A stretch of 64,000 nt of DNA, from assembly GCF_014283215.1 (NCBI RefSeq), contig NZ_JACOMF010000001.1, forward strand, positions 62,001-126,000, given 5' to 3'. Of the stretch, positions 1-9,358 are shown one piece after another. Numbering within the stretch: position 1 is the stretch's first letter; the number at the start of each line of letters is the position of its first letter. The notes under the pieces were generated by a model. The model saw nothing but the letters and a program-made list of their open reading frames with translations. It ran no database searches and was not told the DNA's origin. The translations under genes were made by a program, and so were the position numbers. Origin of the DNA: Siccirubricoccus deserti (lineage in GTDB: Bacteria; Pseudomonadota; Alphaproteobacteria; Acetobacterales; Acetobacteraceae).

Positions 1-520
1 ACATCAGCTCCACCACCTGACCGTGGCGGGCCGGGTCCTCCTCCATTTGCTTGAGGATGTCGAAGAAGCGTTCGCCGCCGGCGACCTCATTGTGGAAGAC
101 GCTGGTCAGGCTCTGCTGCGACCACGGGCTGTTGGCGCCCCAGGGCGTGCTCAGCACCATGTCGTCGATGGTGGCGCAGAGCGCGTAGCGCGCCGCCCGC
201 AGCGACTGGGTGTCGAGCCCGGTGGCGAGCGCCCGCCGCTCGAACTCCCGCACCGCCTCGATCATGCTGCGGCGGAGCTGGTCCGGCTGCGGGTGCTGGA
301 ACCGGCCAAGCAGGCGGATCGCCGCCGCCATCACCGGCGCGGCGGCGGCGGCCAGCGGGTTCACGCCGATGACCGGCAGCGGCACCACCGGCCCGGCCGG
401 CATCGCCGCGGCTGTCATCATCGGCATCGGCTGCGGTGCGGCAGGGGCGCGGCCGCCGGGCCGCGGCCGGATCACCGTGCGGTCATTGTCCTGCGGTTCG
501 GCGAAGGGGTCATCGGACAT
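1..520 (-). CDS. tssL: Type VI secretion protein TssL (DotU/IcmH), N-terminal part, cut by window edge
   Basis: Only about the first 173 codons are present; the gene runs off the left edge. The start ATG at 520 opens MSDDPFAEPQDNDRTVIRP, the acidic/Arg/Pro-rich cytoplasmic leader common in TssL. It is followed by the DotU segment, which includes RAARYALCATIDDMVLSTPW and SVFHNEVAGGERFFDIL. TssL is an inner-membrane protein of the T6SS TssJLM complex; its C-terminal anchor would lie outside the window. It begins 6 nt after the tssK stop, so the two are probably co-transcribed and translationally linked. Family assignment is firm; the C-terminus is unseen. Confidence 0.9.
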   Translation of the reverse strand, partial: MSDDPFAEPQDNDRTVIRPRPGGRAPAAPQPMPMMTAAAMPAGPVVPLPVIGVNPLAAAAAPVMAAAIRLLGRFQHPQPDQLRRSMIEAVREFERRALATGLDTQSLRAARYALCATIDDMVLSTPWGANSPWSQQSLTSVFHNEVAGGERFFDILKQMEEDPARHGQVVELM

Positions 521-526
521 CGCGCA

Positions 527-1864
527 TCATCCCCTGATGGCCCAGCATTCCATGTTCAGCCCGGGGAACTCGCCCGAGAGATGCAGCGCCGCGCCGCCGG
601 AGCGCGCCAGCGCCGCCCAGTAGGGGCCGCTGCGATCCAGCTCGAAGTAGGAGGCGCCGGAGTAGTAGGGCAGCTGGCGCGGCGCGACCGGCAGGGCCCG
701 CACCGCGATGCCGGGCAGCGCGACGTTGATCAGCTCGCGGATCTGCTCGACCGGGCCGATCTTGATCTGGTTCGGCAGGTTGCGCCGCAGCGTCTCGGCC
801 GGCATCTGCGCCGTCACCACCAGCACCCAGGTGGCGTTGGTGACCAGCGAATGGTCGGCGATGGGCGCCACGCGGATGCCGAATTTCCGCTCCTGCAGCG
901 GGATCGGCACCGCGGTCTGCTCCAGCACCGCGCTGAGCGACTGGCGGATCGCCGCCATCACCGGGCGGAAGGTCGCGGTCAGATCCTCGTGCCGATAGGG
1001 CGGGTAGACCGCCGGGCGCTTGCGCGCCTCGGTGAAGGTCGCCAGCTCGCCGGCCAGGCCGACGGCGTAGCGGTAGAAGGTCTCCGGGTGCAGCTGGCCC
1101 AGGGTCGCCGCCATATGGGTCAGCACCGGCTCGGTGCGGTTGCAGAGCTGCAGCAGCAGGAAATCGGCGAACTCCGCCGCGCCCCGCGTCGCGGTTTCGG
1201 AAACCCGCCCGGCCAGCGCCTCGCCGCGATGGTGCACCAGCCCCTGCACCTGGGTGACGAAGCCGCTGAGCACGGAGGAGGCGCTGCTCAGCAGCACCGG
1301 CGGGATGTAATTCTCGTCCAGCACCACCGATTTGTCGGAGCGCACCTCGACGATCCGGGCGAGGCCGATCTCCGCCATGCCCTGCCGCGCCTCGTGCTCC
1401 AGGGCGAAGCGCAGCCGCAGCTTGGCGACCGGGATGGTGGCATTGGACTGGTAGCCCGCGTTGGTGTCCACCGCCTCATGTTCGGCGCTGGCGTAGCGGG
1501 CGACGGTTTCGGCGACATGCGCCGGGGCGGTTTCCGTCACCCCGGGCTGACGGGCTGGCAGCACCAGATAGACCACGCTGTTGCGGGCACTCTCCGGCAG
1601 ATCGATCGGCTTCGGGCTATCGAGGTCGCCGGGTGCGGAGAAAGGCGTGCCATCCGGCAGGATGCCCGACATCGCCCTGGTCGCGAATTTTCCCAGGGTG
1701 AGCAGGTCGCGGTCGATGTCGAGCGCGGTGAGGCCCCAGGCGAAGGGCCGCAGTCCGGCGGTGCTGGCCCGCACCAGGCGTTCCACGTAGCGATCCTGCT
1801 GCTGCAGGTGCTGCGGCTGCAGGAACAGCCCCTCGGTCCAGACGACCTTGTTTTCCCAGCCCAT
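527..1864 (-). CDS. tssK: Type VI secretion baseplate subunit TssK
   Basis: The 445-aa product opens MGWENKVVWTEGLFLQPQHL, the hallmark N-terminus of TssK (ImpJ/VasE), and has the usual family length. TssK is a cytoplasmic trimer that joins the T6SS baseplate to the TssJLM membrane complex; its N-terminal shoulder resembles phage receptor-binding proteins and its C-terminal head contacts TssL and TssM. The C-terminal PRQLPYYSGASYFELDR stretch is also family-typical. It lies between tssJ and tssL on the same strand. No frameshift or missing region is visible. Confidence 0.95.
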   Translation of the reverse strand: MGWENKVVWTEGLFLQPQHLQQQDRYVERLVRASTAGLRPFAWGLTALDIDRDLLTLGKFATRAMSGILPDGTPFSAPGDLDSPKPIDLPESARNSVVYLVLPARQPGVTETAPAHVAETVARYASAEHEAVDTNAGYQSNATIPVAKLRLRFALEHEARQGMAEIGLARIVEVRSDKSVVLDENYIPPVLLSSASSVLSGFVTQVQGLVHHRGEALAGRVSETATRGAAEFADFLLLQLCNRTEPVLTHMAATLGQLHPETFYRYAVGLAGELATFTEARKRPAVYPPYRHEDLTATFRPVMAAIRQSLSAVLEQTAVPIPLQERKFGIRVAPIADHSLVTNATWVLVVTAQMPAETLRRNLPNQIKIGPVEQIRELINVALPGIAVRALPVAPRQLPYYSGASYFELDRSGPYWAALARSGGAALHLSGEFPGLNMECWAIRG

Positions 1865-1927
1865 CTCAGGCCATCCGCGCCAGGGGGTGCGCCACGGTCA
1901 GGCAGGCGGGGTCCACCGGGCCTGGGT

Positions 1928-2398
1928 TCACGGCGCCGGCGCCAGGGTGACGCCGGCGCGGGCGGCGGTGATGGTCAGGGCGCTGGTCTTGTTCGGCGGC
2001 ACCGCCCAGGTGCCGCGCCAGGTCACGCCATCGATGCTGCGGGCGCCGATGAAGACGCCGAGCGCTGTCACCCGCGCTTCCGGGTTCAGTGTGCTGGCCT
2101 TGGTCTCGTTCGGCGCCAGCAGGAAATCCTCCCGCCGCACCAGCTGGTCGCCGAGCGTCGCCGCATCGCGGTCGAGCAGGGCGAAGAACTCGGCGCCGTT
2201 GAAGGCGGCGGTGGAGGTGAGCTGATAGACCCGCAGCTGCACCGGGGCGGCGACCCCGGCTTCGGTCGGGTTGACGTCGGCGGCGCCCTTCAGGGTCAGG
2301 TTCACCACGGTGGGCGGCGGGGGCGGCGGGGGCGCGCAGGCCGAAACTCCCGCCAGCAGCCCAAGCAGCCCGGCGAAGCGCATCACCCTATGCAGCAT
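1928..2398 (-). CDS. tssJ: Type VI secretion outer-membrane lipoprotein TssJ
   Basis: This is a 156-aa lipoprotein with a lipobox near LLAGVSAC at residues 14-21, followed by a run of prolines that probably acts as a flexible tether. The later sequence (LRVYQLTSTAAFNGAEFFALLD, here given only by its key words; then FLLAPNETK and ALGVFIGARSID) is the classic TssJ/VasD beta-sandwich pattern. TssJ sits on the periplasmic face of the outer membrane and binds TssM. Two in-frame ATGs (2398 and 2383) could start it; either leaves a complete signal peptide. It is 63 nt upstream of tssK. Confidence 0.92.
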   Translation of the reverse strand: MLHRVMRFAGLLGLLAGVSACAPPPPPPPTVVNLTLKGAADVNPTEAGVAAPVQLRVYQLTSTAAFNGAEFFALLDRDAATLGDQLVRREDFLLAPNETKASTLNPEARVTALGVFIGARSIDGVTWRGTWAVPPNKTSALTITAARAGVTLAPAP

Positions 2399-2559
2399 GC
2401 ATACCCCCCCATAACCGGCCGAAGCGCATGGCCGCCAGCATGCCGCCGGCCCGCGCTCCTTCGGTACCGATAGTTTATCCTATTTCGGTGTAGTTCGCCC
2501 AGGGGTGGAAGACTCTCCGCCCACCGCCCCCGCCGGCATCCCGTGCCCCCGGGTGCCGC

Positions 2560-4140
2560 TCAGAGCTTGCGCTCCTGCTCCTGGTACGCCTTGGCGAACT
2601 CCCGGCCGAATACCGCCTGGAAATCCTCCTCGGCCTCGCGGGCGATGTCCTCGTAGGTGGCGCAGAACATCTCCCAGGTGCGGGATTTCCGGCTGCCGGG
2701 CAGCAGGCTGCCGAGCAGCCCGGCGCCGGTGATCCGGGCCTCGATGGCCGCCGGGTCGAAGCGCCGCAGCAGCGCGACCAGCGCCGCCTGGACACCGGCC
2801 ATCACCGCCATCTGGTGCGACCGGAGGTCGCGAAAGGCCTCATCCGTCGCCTTCAGCGGCGGCAGATAGCCTGGCCGGCTCGGCTGCAGGATCGCGGCGA
2901 CGGCATCCTCCGGCGTCACCGAGAATTTCAGCGCGTTGTTGTTCCGCGCCTGCAGCATGGTCTGCTCGATGCCGAAGCCCCGCTTCACTTCTGCGCGAGA
3001 CATCAACACGTCTCGCAGGCTCTCGACCATCGTCTTCATCAGCTCGCCGACCAGCCGGAAATAGGCTTCGGCATCCTGTGCCGAGACATCGACCTTGGGG
3101 TTGCCGGCGCCTTCGAGGAAGGCGGCGAGCAGCCGCGCCGCCGTCTCCGGCGCGTCGGCGATGGGCGGCGCGGCGGGGACCACCGGCGCCGCGACCGGCA
3201 GGGCGCGACCGGGCCGGCCGGGCTCGTCGAAGGGGTTCGCCTCCACCTCTGGCGGCGCCGGGACAGGGGCGGCGGGCGCGGCCGGTTGCGGGAGGCTGGC
3301 CACCGGCCCCACGGCCGGGAGCGGCGGGGCGATCGGGACAGGTGCCGAGGCGCCGGGCGCAAGATCGCCGAGCAGATCGTCGAAATCGATATCCGCTGGC
3401 AGGCTGGGTGGCGACATGCCGAGGGCAGTCACCGGCGGTTGCGAGGGCGGCGCCGCGCCGGGACCGGGCGGCAGGTCGCCGAGCAGGTCGTCGAGATCTG
3501 CGTCGCTCAGCATCGGCTGCACCACCACCCGCGGCGGCGCGTAGAATTGGTTGGCGGCATCGACGTTGTCGCGCTGCGAGGCCCCGCTCCAGGACGGGTC
3601 GGCGGCCTGGCCCTGGAAGCGGTCGAACTCAGGCGCCACCGGGCGCTGCTCATCGGCGGTGTCGAAGGGGTCGAGGCCGCGCGGCAGCGGCGTCTCGATC
3701 CGCATCGGGTGGCTGAAGCCGCCCGCCGCCGGCATTTCCGAGGGGTCGCCGAAGGGATCGAGCGCCAGCGGGTCGGCCGCCGGCAGGCCGGCCGGCGGTG
3801 CCGCGAAGGCCACCGCCGCCGGGCCGGCCTCCGAGACCCGCACCACATAGTCGCCGAGGCGGAACTCGTCGCCATCGGCCAGCACCACCTGGCTGTCGCG
3901 CGGCATGCGCTCCATGGCGCCGTTCAGGAACACGCCGTTGGTGCTGAGGTCGGTGAGGATATACCGCCCGCCCATGCAGGCGATGGTGCAGTGCAGCTTG
4001 GAGAGCTGCGCGGCGGGATCGTGCAGCACCCAATCGTTCTGCGGCCCCCGCCCGAGCGACAGTGTCCCGCGGTCGAGCGAGCGGATTTCCTGGAGCGGGC
4101 CGTTGGCGCCCTGCCCGGTGAGGCTGAGGGTCAGCGGCAT
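2560..4140 (-). CDS. tagH: Type VI secretion-associated FHA-domain protein TagH
   Basis: The 526-aa product has an N-terminal FHA domain (about residues 20-95). It contains GTLSLGRGPQNDWVL, the phosphothreonine-binding RG..N pattern, and later LTDLSTNGVFLNG. A long Pro/Ala-rich linker (about 110-350) follows, then a C-terminal helical domain (about 355-526) containing FRLVGELMKTMVESLRDVLM and RKSRTWEMFCATYEDIARE, which matches the T6SS FHA C-terminal family. Such proteins read Ser/Thr phosphorylation that switches T6SS activity; no kinase is in view. It is first of the visible minus-strand T6SS genes, divergent from the plus-strand gene at 4391. Confidence 0.93.
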   Translation of the reverse strand: MPLTLSLTGQGANGPLQEIRSLDRGTLSLGRGPQNDWVLHDPAAQLSKLHCTIACMGGRYILTDLSTNGVFLNGAMERMPRDSQVVLADGDEFRLGDYVVRVSEAGPAAVAFAAPPAGLPAADPLALDPFGDPSEMPAAGGFSHPMRIETPLPRGLDPFDTADEQRPVAPEFDRFQGQAADPSWSGASQRDNVDAANQFYAPPRVVVQPMLSDADLDDLLGDLPPGPGAAPPSQPPVTALGMSPPSLPADIDFDDLLGDLAPGASAPVPIAPPLPAVGPVASLPQPAAPAAPVPAPPEVEANPFDEPGRPGRALPVAAPVVPAAPPIADAPETAARLLAAFLEGAGNPKVDVSAQDAEAYFRLVGELMKTMVESLRDVLMSRAEVKRGFGIEQTMLQARNNNALKFSVTPEDAVAAILQPSRPGYLPPLKATDEAFRDLRSHQMAVMAGVQAALVALLRRFDPAAIEARITGAGLLGSLLPGSRKSRTWEMFCATYEDIAREAEEDFQAVFGREFAKAYQEQERKL

Positions 4141-4390
4141 CGGGATGCGGCGCCTCGGCTGGCGGGGCTCCGGATCACGTGCATGGCAGGTACCCTTTCA
4201 CTGGTCCCGGTTGGAGCGACGGGAGGCCCCGGGCCCGGGCGGCAACGCCGTTGCAGGATCGGGCGGCTCACGCATGAATGCAAGCGGCGACGATGGGCCA
4301 AGGGAACTGTTGCGACTTCGCCCCCACACCCGCTACGCAGTCGCCAGGGATGCGGCTAGGGTGATGCCGGTTCACCGGATGGGGGCGGCC

Positions 4391-5353
4391 ATGGCGGAGC
4401 TGAAGATCAAGCTCAATATAAAGTACAAGGATGTCTACGACGGCAAGCATCCCCAGCTGATCAAGAGCCTCATCGAGCTGCCGACCTTCGAATACGACAA
4501 GACGGTCAAGATCCAGGACGCCGACGTCAAGGCGAAGGACATCGAAAGGGAGTTCCTGCACTCGGCCCACGGCATCTTTGCCACCATCAGCTACGTGGTG
4601 GATGCCATCCTGAAGGAGAACAAGATCAGCTCGAAGGGCACGGTGACGCCCTCGGCGCTGAAGCCGGTGCAGGCGCAGATCACCAAGGAACTCATCCCCT
4701 ACCGCAAGAGCCTGACCAAGCTGCTCGAAGGCACCATTGACGAGCTTGCCGGCAATGAGGCGGCCGAGGAGGCCTATAACCCCAAGGACGACAAGGCCAC
4801 TCCGAAATTCCTTGGCACGCTGACGAAGATCGGCGAGGTGAACGCGGTGTTCCGCGATCTCGGCACGGCGCTGGCCGCTGGCCTCGACCAGGCCAGGACG
4901 CTCACCGGGCCGAAGGCGCCGCCGCTGCCCGCGAAGGGGGCGAAGGATCCGCCCTGGATCGCCCTGATCGAGGAGGTGGAGAAGGCGCAGAAGGCGTTCG
5001 GCGACGGCATCAAGGATGTCCAGCGATCGATGAAGGCGAAGCCGCCGAACCTGCAGGCGCAGAAGGCGGCGTCGAAGGAGAGCCGTGAGCAGAAGGAACG
5101 GCGGGAGGCGATGAACGAACTGGTCGAGCTGCTGGGGAAGATCCCGAAGCGGCTGGACGAGATCGCCGGCATCATCGCCGACGCGACCACCGCCTGCGGC
5201 TCGCTGCTCGGCGCGCTGCGTGCCGGCCGCGCCGATTTCCGCCTTTCGCAATGGCCGTCGGTCCCTGATATTTCGCCGAGCTGGACCAAGCTCGAAACCT
5301 TGATCAAGACGATCAACAAGCAGATCAAGGCCGTCGAGAAGCTGGCGTCCTGA
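4391..5353 (+). CDS. Unrecognised Lys-rich helical protein beside the T6SS cluster
   Basis: The predicted protein is 320 aa starting MAELKIKLNIKYKDVYDGKH (ATG at 4391, G-rich ribosome-binding site just upstream). The open frame extends further 5' but the extra codons look like antisense of tagH. I do not recognise a family. It has no signal peptide or membrane segment, is rich in Lys/Glu/Ala, and has predicted long helices, notably around 195-250 (repeated KAQKA, KESREQKERREAM) and a Lys-rich C-terminal helix. It is divergent from the T6SS operon and 31 nt upstream of another unknown gene, so a T6SS-associated role (accessory or cargo) is inference from position only. Confidence 0.75.
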   Translation: MAELKIKLNIKYKDVYDGKHPQLIKSLIELPTFEYDKTVKIQDADVKAKDIEREFLHSAHGIFATISYVVDAILKENKISSKGTVTPSALKPVQAQITKELIPYRKSLTKLLEGTIDELAGNEAAEEAYNPKDDKATPKFLGTLTKIGEVNAVFRDLGTALAAGLDQARTLTGPKAPPLPAKGAKDPPWIALIEEVEKAQKAFGDGIKDVQRSMKAKPPNLQAQKAASKESREQKERREAMNELVELLGKIPKRLDEIAGIIADATTACGSLLGALRAGRADFRLSQWPSVPDISPSWTKLETLIKTINKQIKAVEKLAS

Positions 5354-5384
5354 CCCGCCTTCCCCCTGCCCGAGGAGCCGCGCC

Positions 5385-5933
5385 ATGCCCGACATCATCC
5401 TGGCCCAGTATGACGGCAGCGCCTGGCTGGTGGCGGGCGTCGACCACCTCGACGCGCTGCTGGAAAACAGCCTGCCTCCGGAGGTCAGCTTCGAGATCGT
5501 CGCCTGCCGCGAGCCGTCGGAGGTGGATGCGCTGTGGCGCTACCATGCCGGCGCCCAGGCGGAGCACAGCCAGCCCTGGGCAATCCATCCGAACATCGTC
5601 CGCCGGATGCAGGGCCTCGGCACCGGCACCGCCGTGGCCTTCACCGCCTGGTCGGCGCTGCTGAACGCCGAGGCGCAGCGCAGCCTCGGCCGCGCGGCGG
5701 AGGCGGCGAAGGCGCAGCCCGATGCGGCGCTGCGGCTGATCGGCCAGGTCGACCCCGCGGCCGGCCCGATGCCGGCGGCGATGCTGCAGATGCGGCTGCA
5801 GATGGTGGAGGACGCGCTGGCCGCCGCCGGGATCGACCGCGCCCGGCTGCGGCGCGTCATCCGCAACCCGGAGACGGCGGGCTACCGCGAGGAACTCGCC
5901 GACGTCATCGACATCCATATCGGCGAGGGCTGA
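5385..5933 (+). CDS. Unrecognised 182-aa protein, second gene of the T6SS-flanking pair
   Basis: The 182-aa product starts MPDIILAQYDGSAWLVAGVD with a clear GAGGAG ribosome-binding site 8 nt before the ATG. No family is recognised. The N-terminal half is mixed alpha/beta with several Trp (WLVAG, LWRYHAG, QPWAIH); the C-terminal half (about 80-180) is Ala-rich and helical (AEAQRSLGRAAEAAKAQ). It has no signal peptide or transmembrane helix, so is probably cytoplasmic. It follows the 4391 gene by 31 nt on the same strand and is probably co-transcribed. A partner relationship, such as cargo with immunity or chaperone, is possible but unsupported by any motif. Confidence 0.75.
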   Translation: MPDIILAQYDGSAWLVAGVDHLDALLENSLPPEVSFEIVACREPSEVDALWRYHAGAQAEHSQPWAIHPNIVRRMQGLGTGTAVAFTAWSALLNAEAQRSLGRAAEAAKAQPDAALRLIGQVDPAAGPMPAAMLQMRLQMVEDALAAAGIDRARLRRVIRNPETAGYREELADVIDIHIGEG

Positions 5934-5990
5934 GCGCCGCTGCGGCGGCCCGGTAGGACGGCTTGCCGGCCAGCCGCCGGAGCACCGGCC

Positions 5991-6110
5991 ATGCATCGCC
6001 GCCTGCCGTTCCTGCAGCCCGGCCTGACGCCGCTGCGGCCCCGCCCCGCCGCAGCCGAGCTGCGCGTGTTGAGCGCCGGCGCGGCGGAGCCAGGGAGCGC
6101 GGCGCCCTAG
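5991..6110 (+). CDS. Possible 39-aa small protein
   Basis: This short frame starts at an ATG preceded by a GGAG motif at suitable spacing and encodes a Pro/Ala/Arg-rich peptide beginning MHRRLPFLQPGLTPLRPRP. It follows the 5385 gene by 57 nt on the same strand. GC-rich DNA makes short open frames common and nothing is recognised, so it may be spurious. Confidence 0.2.
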   Translation: MHRRLPFLQPGLTPLRPRPAAAELRVLSAGAAEPGSAAP

Positions 6111-6188
6111 TTGTCCTGCGCCCCCCTTCCAGACCGCGGGACGGTGCCCACCGGCAGGATCACCCGGCCGGTGCGCACCGCCCGCATC

Positions 6189-7625
6189 CTACAGCCCGGC
6201 CTGGCTGATGAACTTCGTGTTCAGATAGGCCTCGATCGCCTCCGACCCGCCTTCCGAGCCGTAGCCGCTGTCCTTCATGCCGCCAAAGGGCACCTCCGGC
6301 AGGGCGAGACCCAGATGGTTGATTGTCATCATCCCGCTCTCGACCTTGGCGGCGATGGCGTTGGCGGTCTTGGCGCTGCGGGTGAAGGCGTAGCTGGCGA
6401 GGCCGTAGGGCAGGCGGTTGGCTTCCTCCACCACCTCGTCGAAGTCCTTGAAGGGAGCGATCATCGCCACCGGGCCGAAGGGCTCCTCATTCATCATCCG
6501 GGCGTCCTTGCCGACGCCGGTGAGGACGGTGGGCTGGTAGAAATAGCCCTTGTTGCCGATGCGCTCGCCGCCGGTGTGAACCTCGGCGCCGCGCTGGCGG
6601 GCGTCGGCCATCAGCCCGTCCACCCAGGGGATGCGGCGGTCATGCACCAGCGGACCCATCTGGACCCCCTCCTCCAGGCCGTTGCCGACCTTCACCGATT
6701 TCGCGGCGGCGACGAATTTCTCGACGAAGGGCTCATAGTGCTTCTCCTGCACCAGGAAGCGGGTCGGCGAGACGCAGACCTGGCCGGCATTGCGGAATTT
6801 CGCCCCGGCCAGGGTGCGCACCGCGAGGTCGAGGTCGGCGTCGTCGAAGACGATGGCCGGGGCGTGGCCGCCGAGTTCCATCGTCACCCGCTTCATGTGC
6901 AGCCCGGCCAGCGCCGCAAGCTGCTTGCCCACCGGCGTCGAGCCGGTGAAGGTCACCTTGCGGATCACCGGATGCGGGATGAGGTATTCGCTGATCTCGG
7001 CCGGGATGCCGTAGACCAGCTGGGCGACGCCCACCGGCAGGCCAGCGTCGAGGAAGCAGCGGACCAGCTCGGCCGGCGAGGCCGGCGTCTCCTCCGGCGC
7101 CTTGACGATGATGGAGCAGCCGGTGGCGACGGCGGCCGAGAGCTTGCGCACCACCTGGTTGATCGGGAAGTTCCAAGGGGTGAAGGCGGCGACCGGGCCG
7201 ACCGGCTCCTTCACCACCAACTGATAGACGCCCTCGGCACGGGCGGGGATGACGCGGCCATAGGCGCGGCGGGCTTCCTCGGCAAACCAGTCGATGATGT
7301 CGGCGCCGGCCAGCGTCTCCATCTTCGCCTCGATCAGCGGCTTGCCCTGTTCCTGGGTCATCAGCCTCGCGATCTCGTCGGCGCGGGAGCGCAGCAGATC
7401 GGCGGCCTTGCGCATGAGCTTCGCGCGGTCGAAGGCGGAGACCTTCCGCCAGGTGGCGAAGCCCTTCTCGGCGGCGGCCAGCGCCTCGTCGAGGTCGTCG
7501 CGGCCGGCGTGGGCGACCTCGCCGATCACCTCCTCCGTCGCCGGGTTGATGACCGGCAGGGTCTTGCCGGAACGGGCGCCGCGCCACTCGCCATTGATGT
7601 GCAGCTGGACATTGGGATAGGCCAT
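6189..7625 (-). CDS. gabD: NAD(P)-dependent aldehyde dehydrogenase, succinate-semialdehyde type
   Basis: The 478-aa product has the full aldehyde dehydrogenase fold: TPWNFP around 150 with the oxyanion Asn152, FTGSTPVG in the cofactor site, MELGG with the general base Glu250, and GQVC with nucleophile Cys284. Sequence style resembles succinate-semialdehyde/glutarate-semialdehyde dehydrogenases, so the likely reaction is oxidation of a semialdehyde to the dicarboxylate. The substrate cannot be fixed from sequence alone. The start is the ATG at 7625 giving [15 protein letters not shown]; the open frame upstream is not homologous. It is cytosolic and stands alone, without GABA aminotransferase nearby. 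Confidence 0.9.
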   Translation of the reverse strand: MAYPNVQLHINGEWRGARSGKTLPVINPATEEVIGEVAHAGRDDLDEALAAAEKGFATWRKVSAFDRAKLMRKAADLLRSRADEIARLMTQEQGKPLIEAKMETLAGADIIDWFAEEARRAYGRVIPARAEGVYQLVVKEPVGPVAAFTPWNFPINQVVRKLSAAVATGCSIIVKAPEETPASPAELVRCFLDAGLPVGVAQLVYGIPAEISEYLIPHPVIRKVTFTGSTPVGKQLAALAGLHMKRVTMELGGHAPAIVFDDADLDLAVRTLAGAKFRNAGQVCVSPTRFLVQEKHYEPFVEKFVAAAKSVKVGNGLEEGVQMGPLVHDRRIPWVDGLMADARQRGAEVHTGGERIGNKGYFYQPTVLTGVGKDARMMNEEPFGPVAMIAPFKDFDEVVEEANRLPYGLASYAFTRSAKTANAIAAKVESGMMTINHLGLALPEVPFGGMKDSGYGSEGGSEAIEAYLNTKFISQAGL

Positions 7626-7984
7626 GGGGCTCTCCTCGGGCCGGCTCCGGGCCGGCATTCTTGGGCGCCGCACCGTGCCAGCGCGGCGGCCGCGGCGCAA
7701 TCGGGGGTCCTTGGCGCGCTCACGTCCAGGCCAGTCGCAGGCCGCAGCGAGTGAAGCGGAAGGCAGTGGGGCGCATGGGGTGGGGCCGAAGGAAGGGTAA
7801 AAGGAACATATTGGGAACTTTTTAATTGGGCAACAAGAAATCGCGGAGGCTGCCCGAGCTTGTCGTTGCGCTGACGCTGCGCCGTGGCGGGGCCGTCCGT
7901 GGTGCCGCCACGGCTGGTTAGCGCCCGTGTTGGTCATCAGATTGGCATTTCGTCGTACCAAGTCGCCCCGGCCCCACGGGCGGA
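7626..7984. other. Intergenic region upstream of the aldehyde dehydrogenase
   Basis: No gene is seen here. About 7795-7840 is conspicuously AT-rich for this genome (contains aaaggaacatattggg and ttttaattgggc), the most likely place for a promoter serving the minus-strand dehydrogenase. No clear -35/-10 pair or operator palindrome could be assigned by eye. Confidence 0.5.
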
Positions 7985-8881
7985 TCAGCGTGGCTGCCTG
8001 CGCAGGCGTTGCTCACGCAGGAAGATGAAGAGACCGGCGCCGATGATGATGGCGGCCCCGGCCATGGTCAGTGGCCCGATCACCTCGCCGAAGAAGAGAT
8101 AGCCGAAGAGCATGCCCCAGAGGATCAGCGTGTACTGGTAGGGCACGACCACGGAGGCCGGCGCCATCCGCAGCGAGTGGTTCACGCAGAGATTGCCGCC
8201 GAGAGAGCCGATGCCGAGGAAGAGCATCAACACGAGATCCAGGCCCCCGGTGGGCGTCCAGCCTTGGGCCAGCACCAGCGCGCCGCCGAAGAGGAGGGCC
8301 GCCAGGAGCTGCGCCGTCATCAGCACCGTCCCCGGCGTGCCCGCCAGCCTGCGGGTGGCGATCAGGAAGAGAGCATAGCTGAAGCTGCCCACCAGGGCGC
8401 AGACCGCGCCGAAGGAGAGGGATCCAGGCGACGGATGCAGCGCCAGCACCACGCCACCGAAGCCCACCGCCACGGCCGTCCAGCGGCGCCAGCCCACCCG
8501 CTCGCCCAGCAGGAAGGGGGAGAGGGCGGTCACATAGATCGGGCCAGCCATGTAATAGGTCATGACCTCCGCCAGCGGCAGCTCGGTGAGGGCCCAGTAG
8601 AAGAGCGATCCCTCCAGCGTGGAGAAGACCACGCGCAGCAGCTGCAATCCCGGGCGTGGCGCCTGGAGGAAGGCGTGGGGACCGGCCCTGCGGATGAAGG
8701 GCGCCATGGCGCAGAGCCCGGCAATGCTGCGCACCAGCATCAGCTGCCCGACCGCGTAGGCGCCCACCAGCCATTTGCCGAGCGTGTCGTTCACGGCGAA
8801 GAGCAGCACGCCGAGCAGCATCATGGCGACGCCGCCAGTGGTGCCCGTGGGCAGGGCACTCAGGCGCAGGAATGCGGACAC
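7985..8881 (-). CDS. EamA/DMT-family permease
   Basis: This is a 298-aa integral membrane protein with about ten hydrophobic helices in two homologous halves, typical of EamA (DMT superfamily, 10-TMS) exporters. Family-like sequence includes [22 protein letters not shown] near the N-terminus (first key residues only) and [19 protein letters not shown] near the C-terminus. It ends in a short Arg-rich tail. The GTG at 8881 is chosen because a purine-rich site precedes it and the family N-terminus fits; a GTG at 8932 would add 17 residues. Substrate is unknown; relatives export amino acids or other small metabolites. It is divergent from the monooxygenase gene. Confidence 0.85.
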   Translation of the reverse strand: MSAFLRLSALPTGTTGGVAMMLLGVLLFAVNDTLGKWLVGAYAVGQLMLVRSIAGLCAMAPFIRRAGPHAFLQAPRPGLQLLRVVFSTLEGSLFYWALTELPLAEVMTYYMAGPIYVTALSPFLLGERVGWRRWTAVAVGFGGVVLALHPSPGSLSFGAVCALVGSFSYALFLIATRRLAGTPGTVLMTAQLLAALLFGGALVLAQGWTPTGGLDLVLMLFLGIGSLGGNLCVNHSLRMAPASVVVPYQYTLILWGMLFGYLFFGEVIGPLTMAGAAIIIGAGLFIFLREQRLRRQPR

Positions 8882-9358
8882 GGCGATATTCCACCCTTCG
8901 CGGCCCTTCTCACCGACGATGGGGGAGGCCACCCCTCAGCACTAGCGAGACGGCATCCTGCTGCAAAGCCCGTGACGGCGGCGCGGGAGGCGTGCGGCTG
9001 TCTTGCGAACCGCTGCGGCATCCTGGCCACGATAGGCAAGCCGTACCCGGCGCTCTGGCCAATTCGGGTCCACCTATGGTCAGCAGCAGCCGACAGGGGC
9101 GGTACGACGCACCTCCGCTCCGGCCTCCGCTTCCTTCATAAGCGGGCCGGCAGCTTTCGGCCACAAGCGGACCCTACCGCTTCCGGCCAGCACCGGATAT
9201 CCGGCCGCCTGGCCTCAACGGCCGAGAAGGGCCGCAAGGAACCGCCCGCCCAGCCCTGACCTTCCGCCCTTTGCCCAGTCCCCTCCCCCTCGCCTAACCT
9301 CCCCTGAACGCGGCGCGCCACCAGCAAGGCCCGGAGCCGCAAGGAGGAACCACAGGAC
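8882..9358. other. Divergent intergenic region between permease and monooxygenase
   Basis: About 475 bp without a convincing gene. It must hold promoters for both divergent genes. A good ribosome-binding site (aaggagg, about 9341-9347) precedes the monooxygenase. No operator palindrome or regulatory RNA was recognised. Confidence 0.5.

Noticed and set aside
23-2473. Very long open frame (816 codons) on the plus strand opposite the T6SS genes
   Set aside because: Its composition is Arg/Gly/His-rich with no domain, and it is exactly antisense to tssL, tssK and tssJ, which have strong family motifs. High GC content opens such shadow frames.
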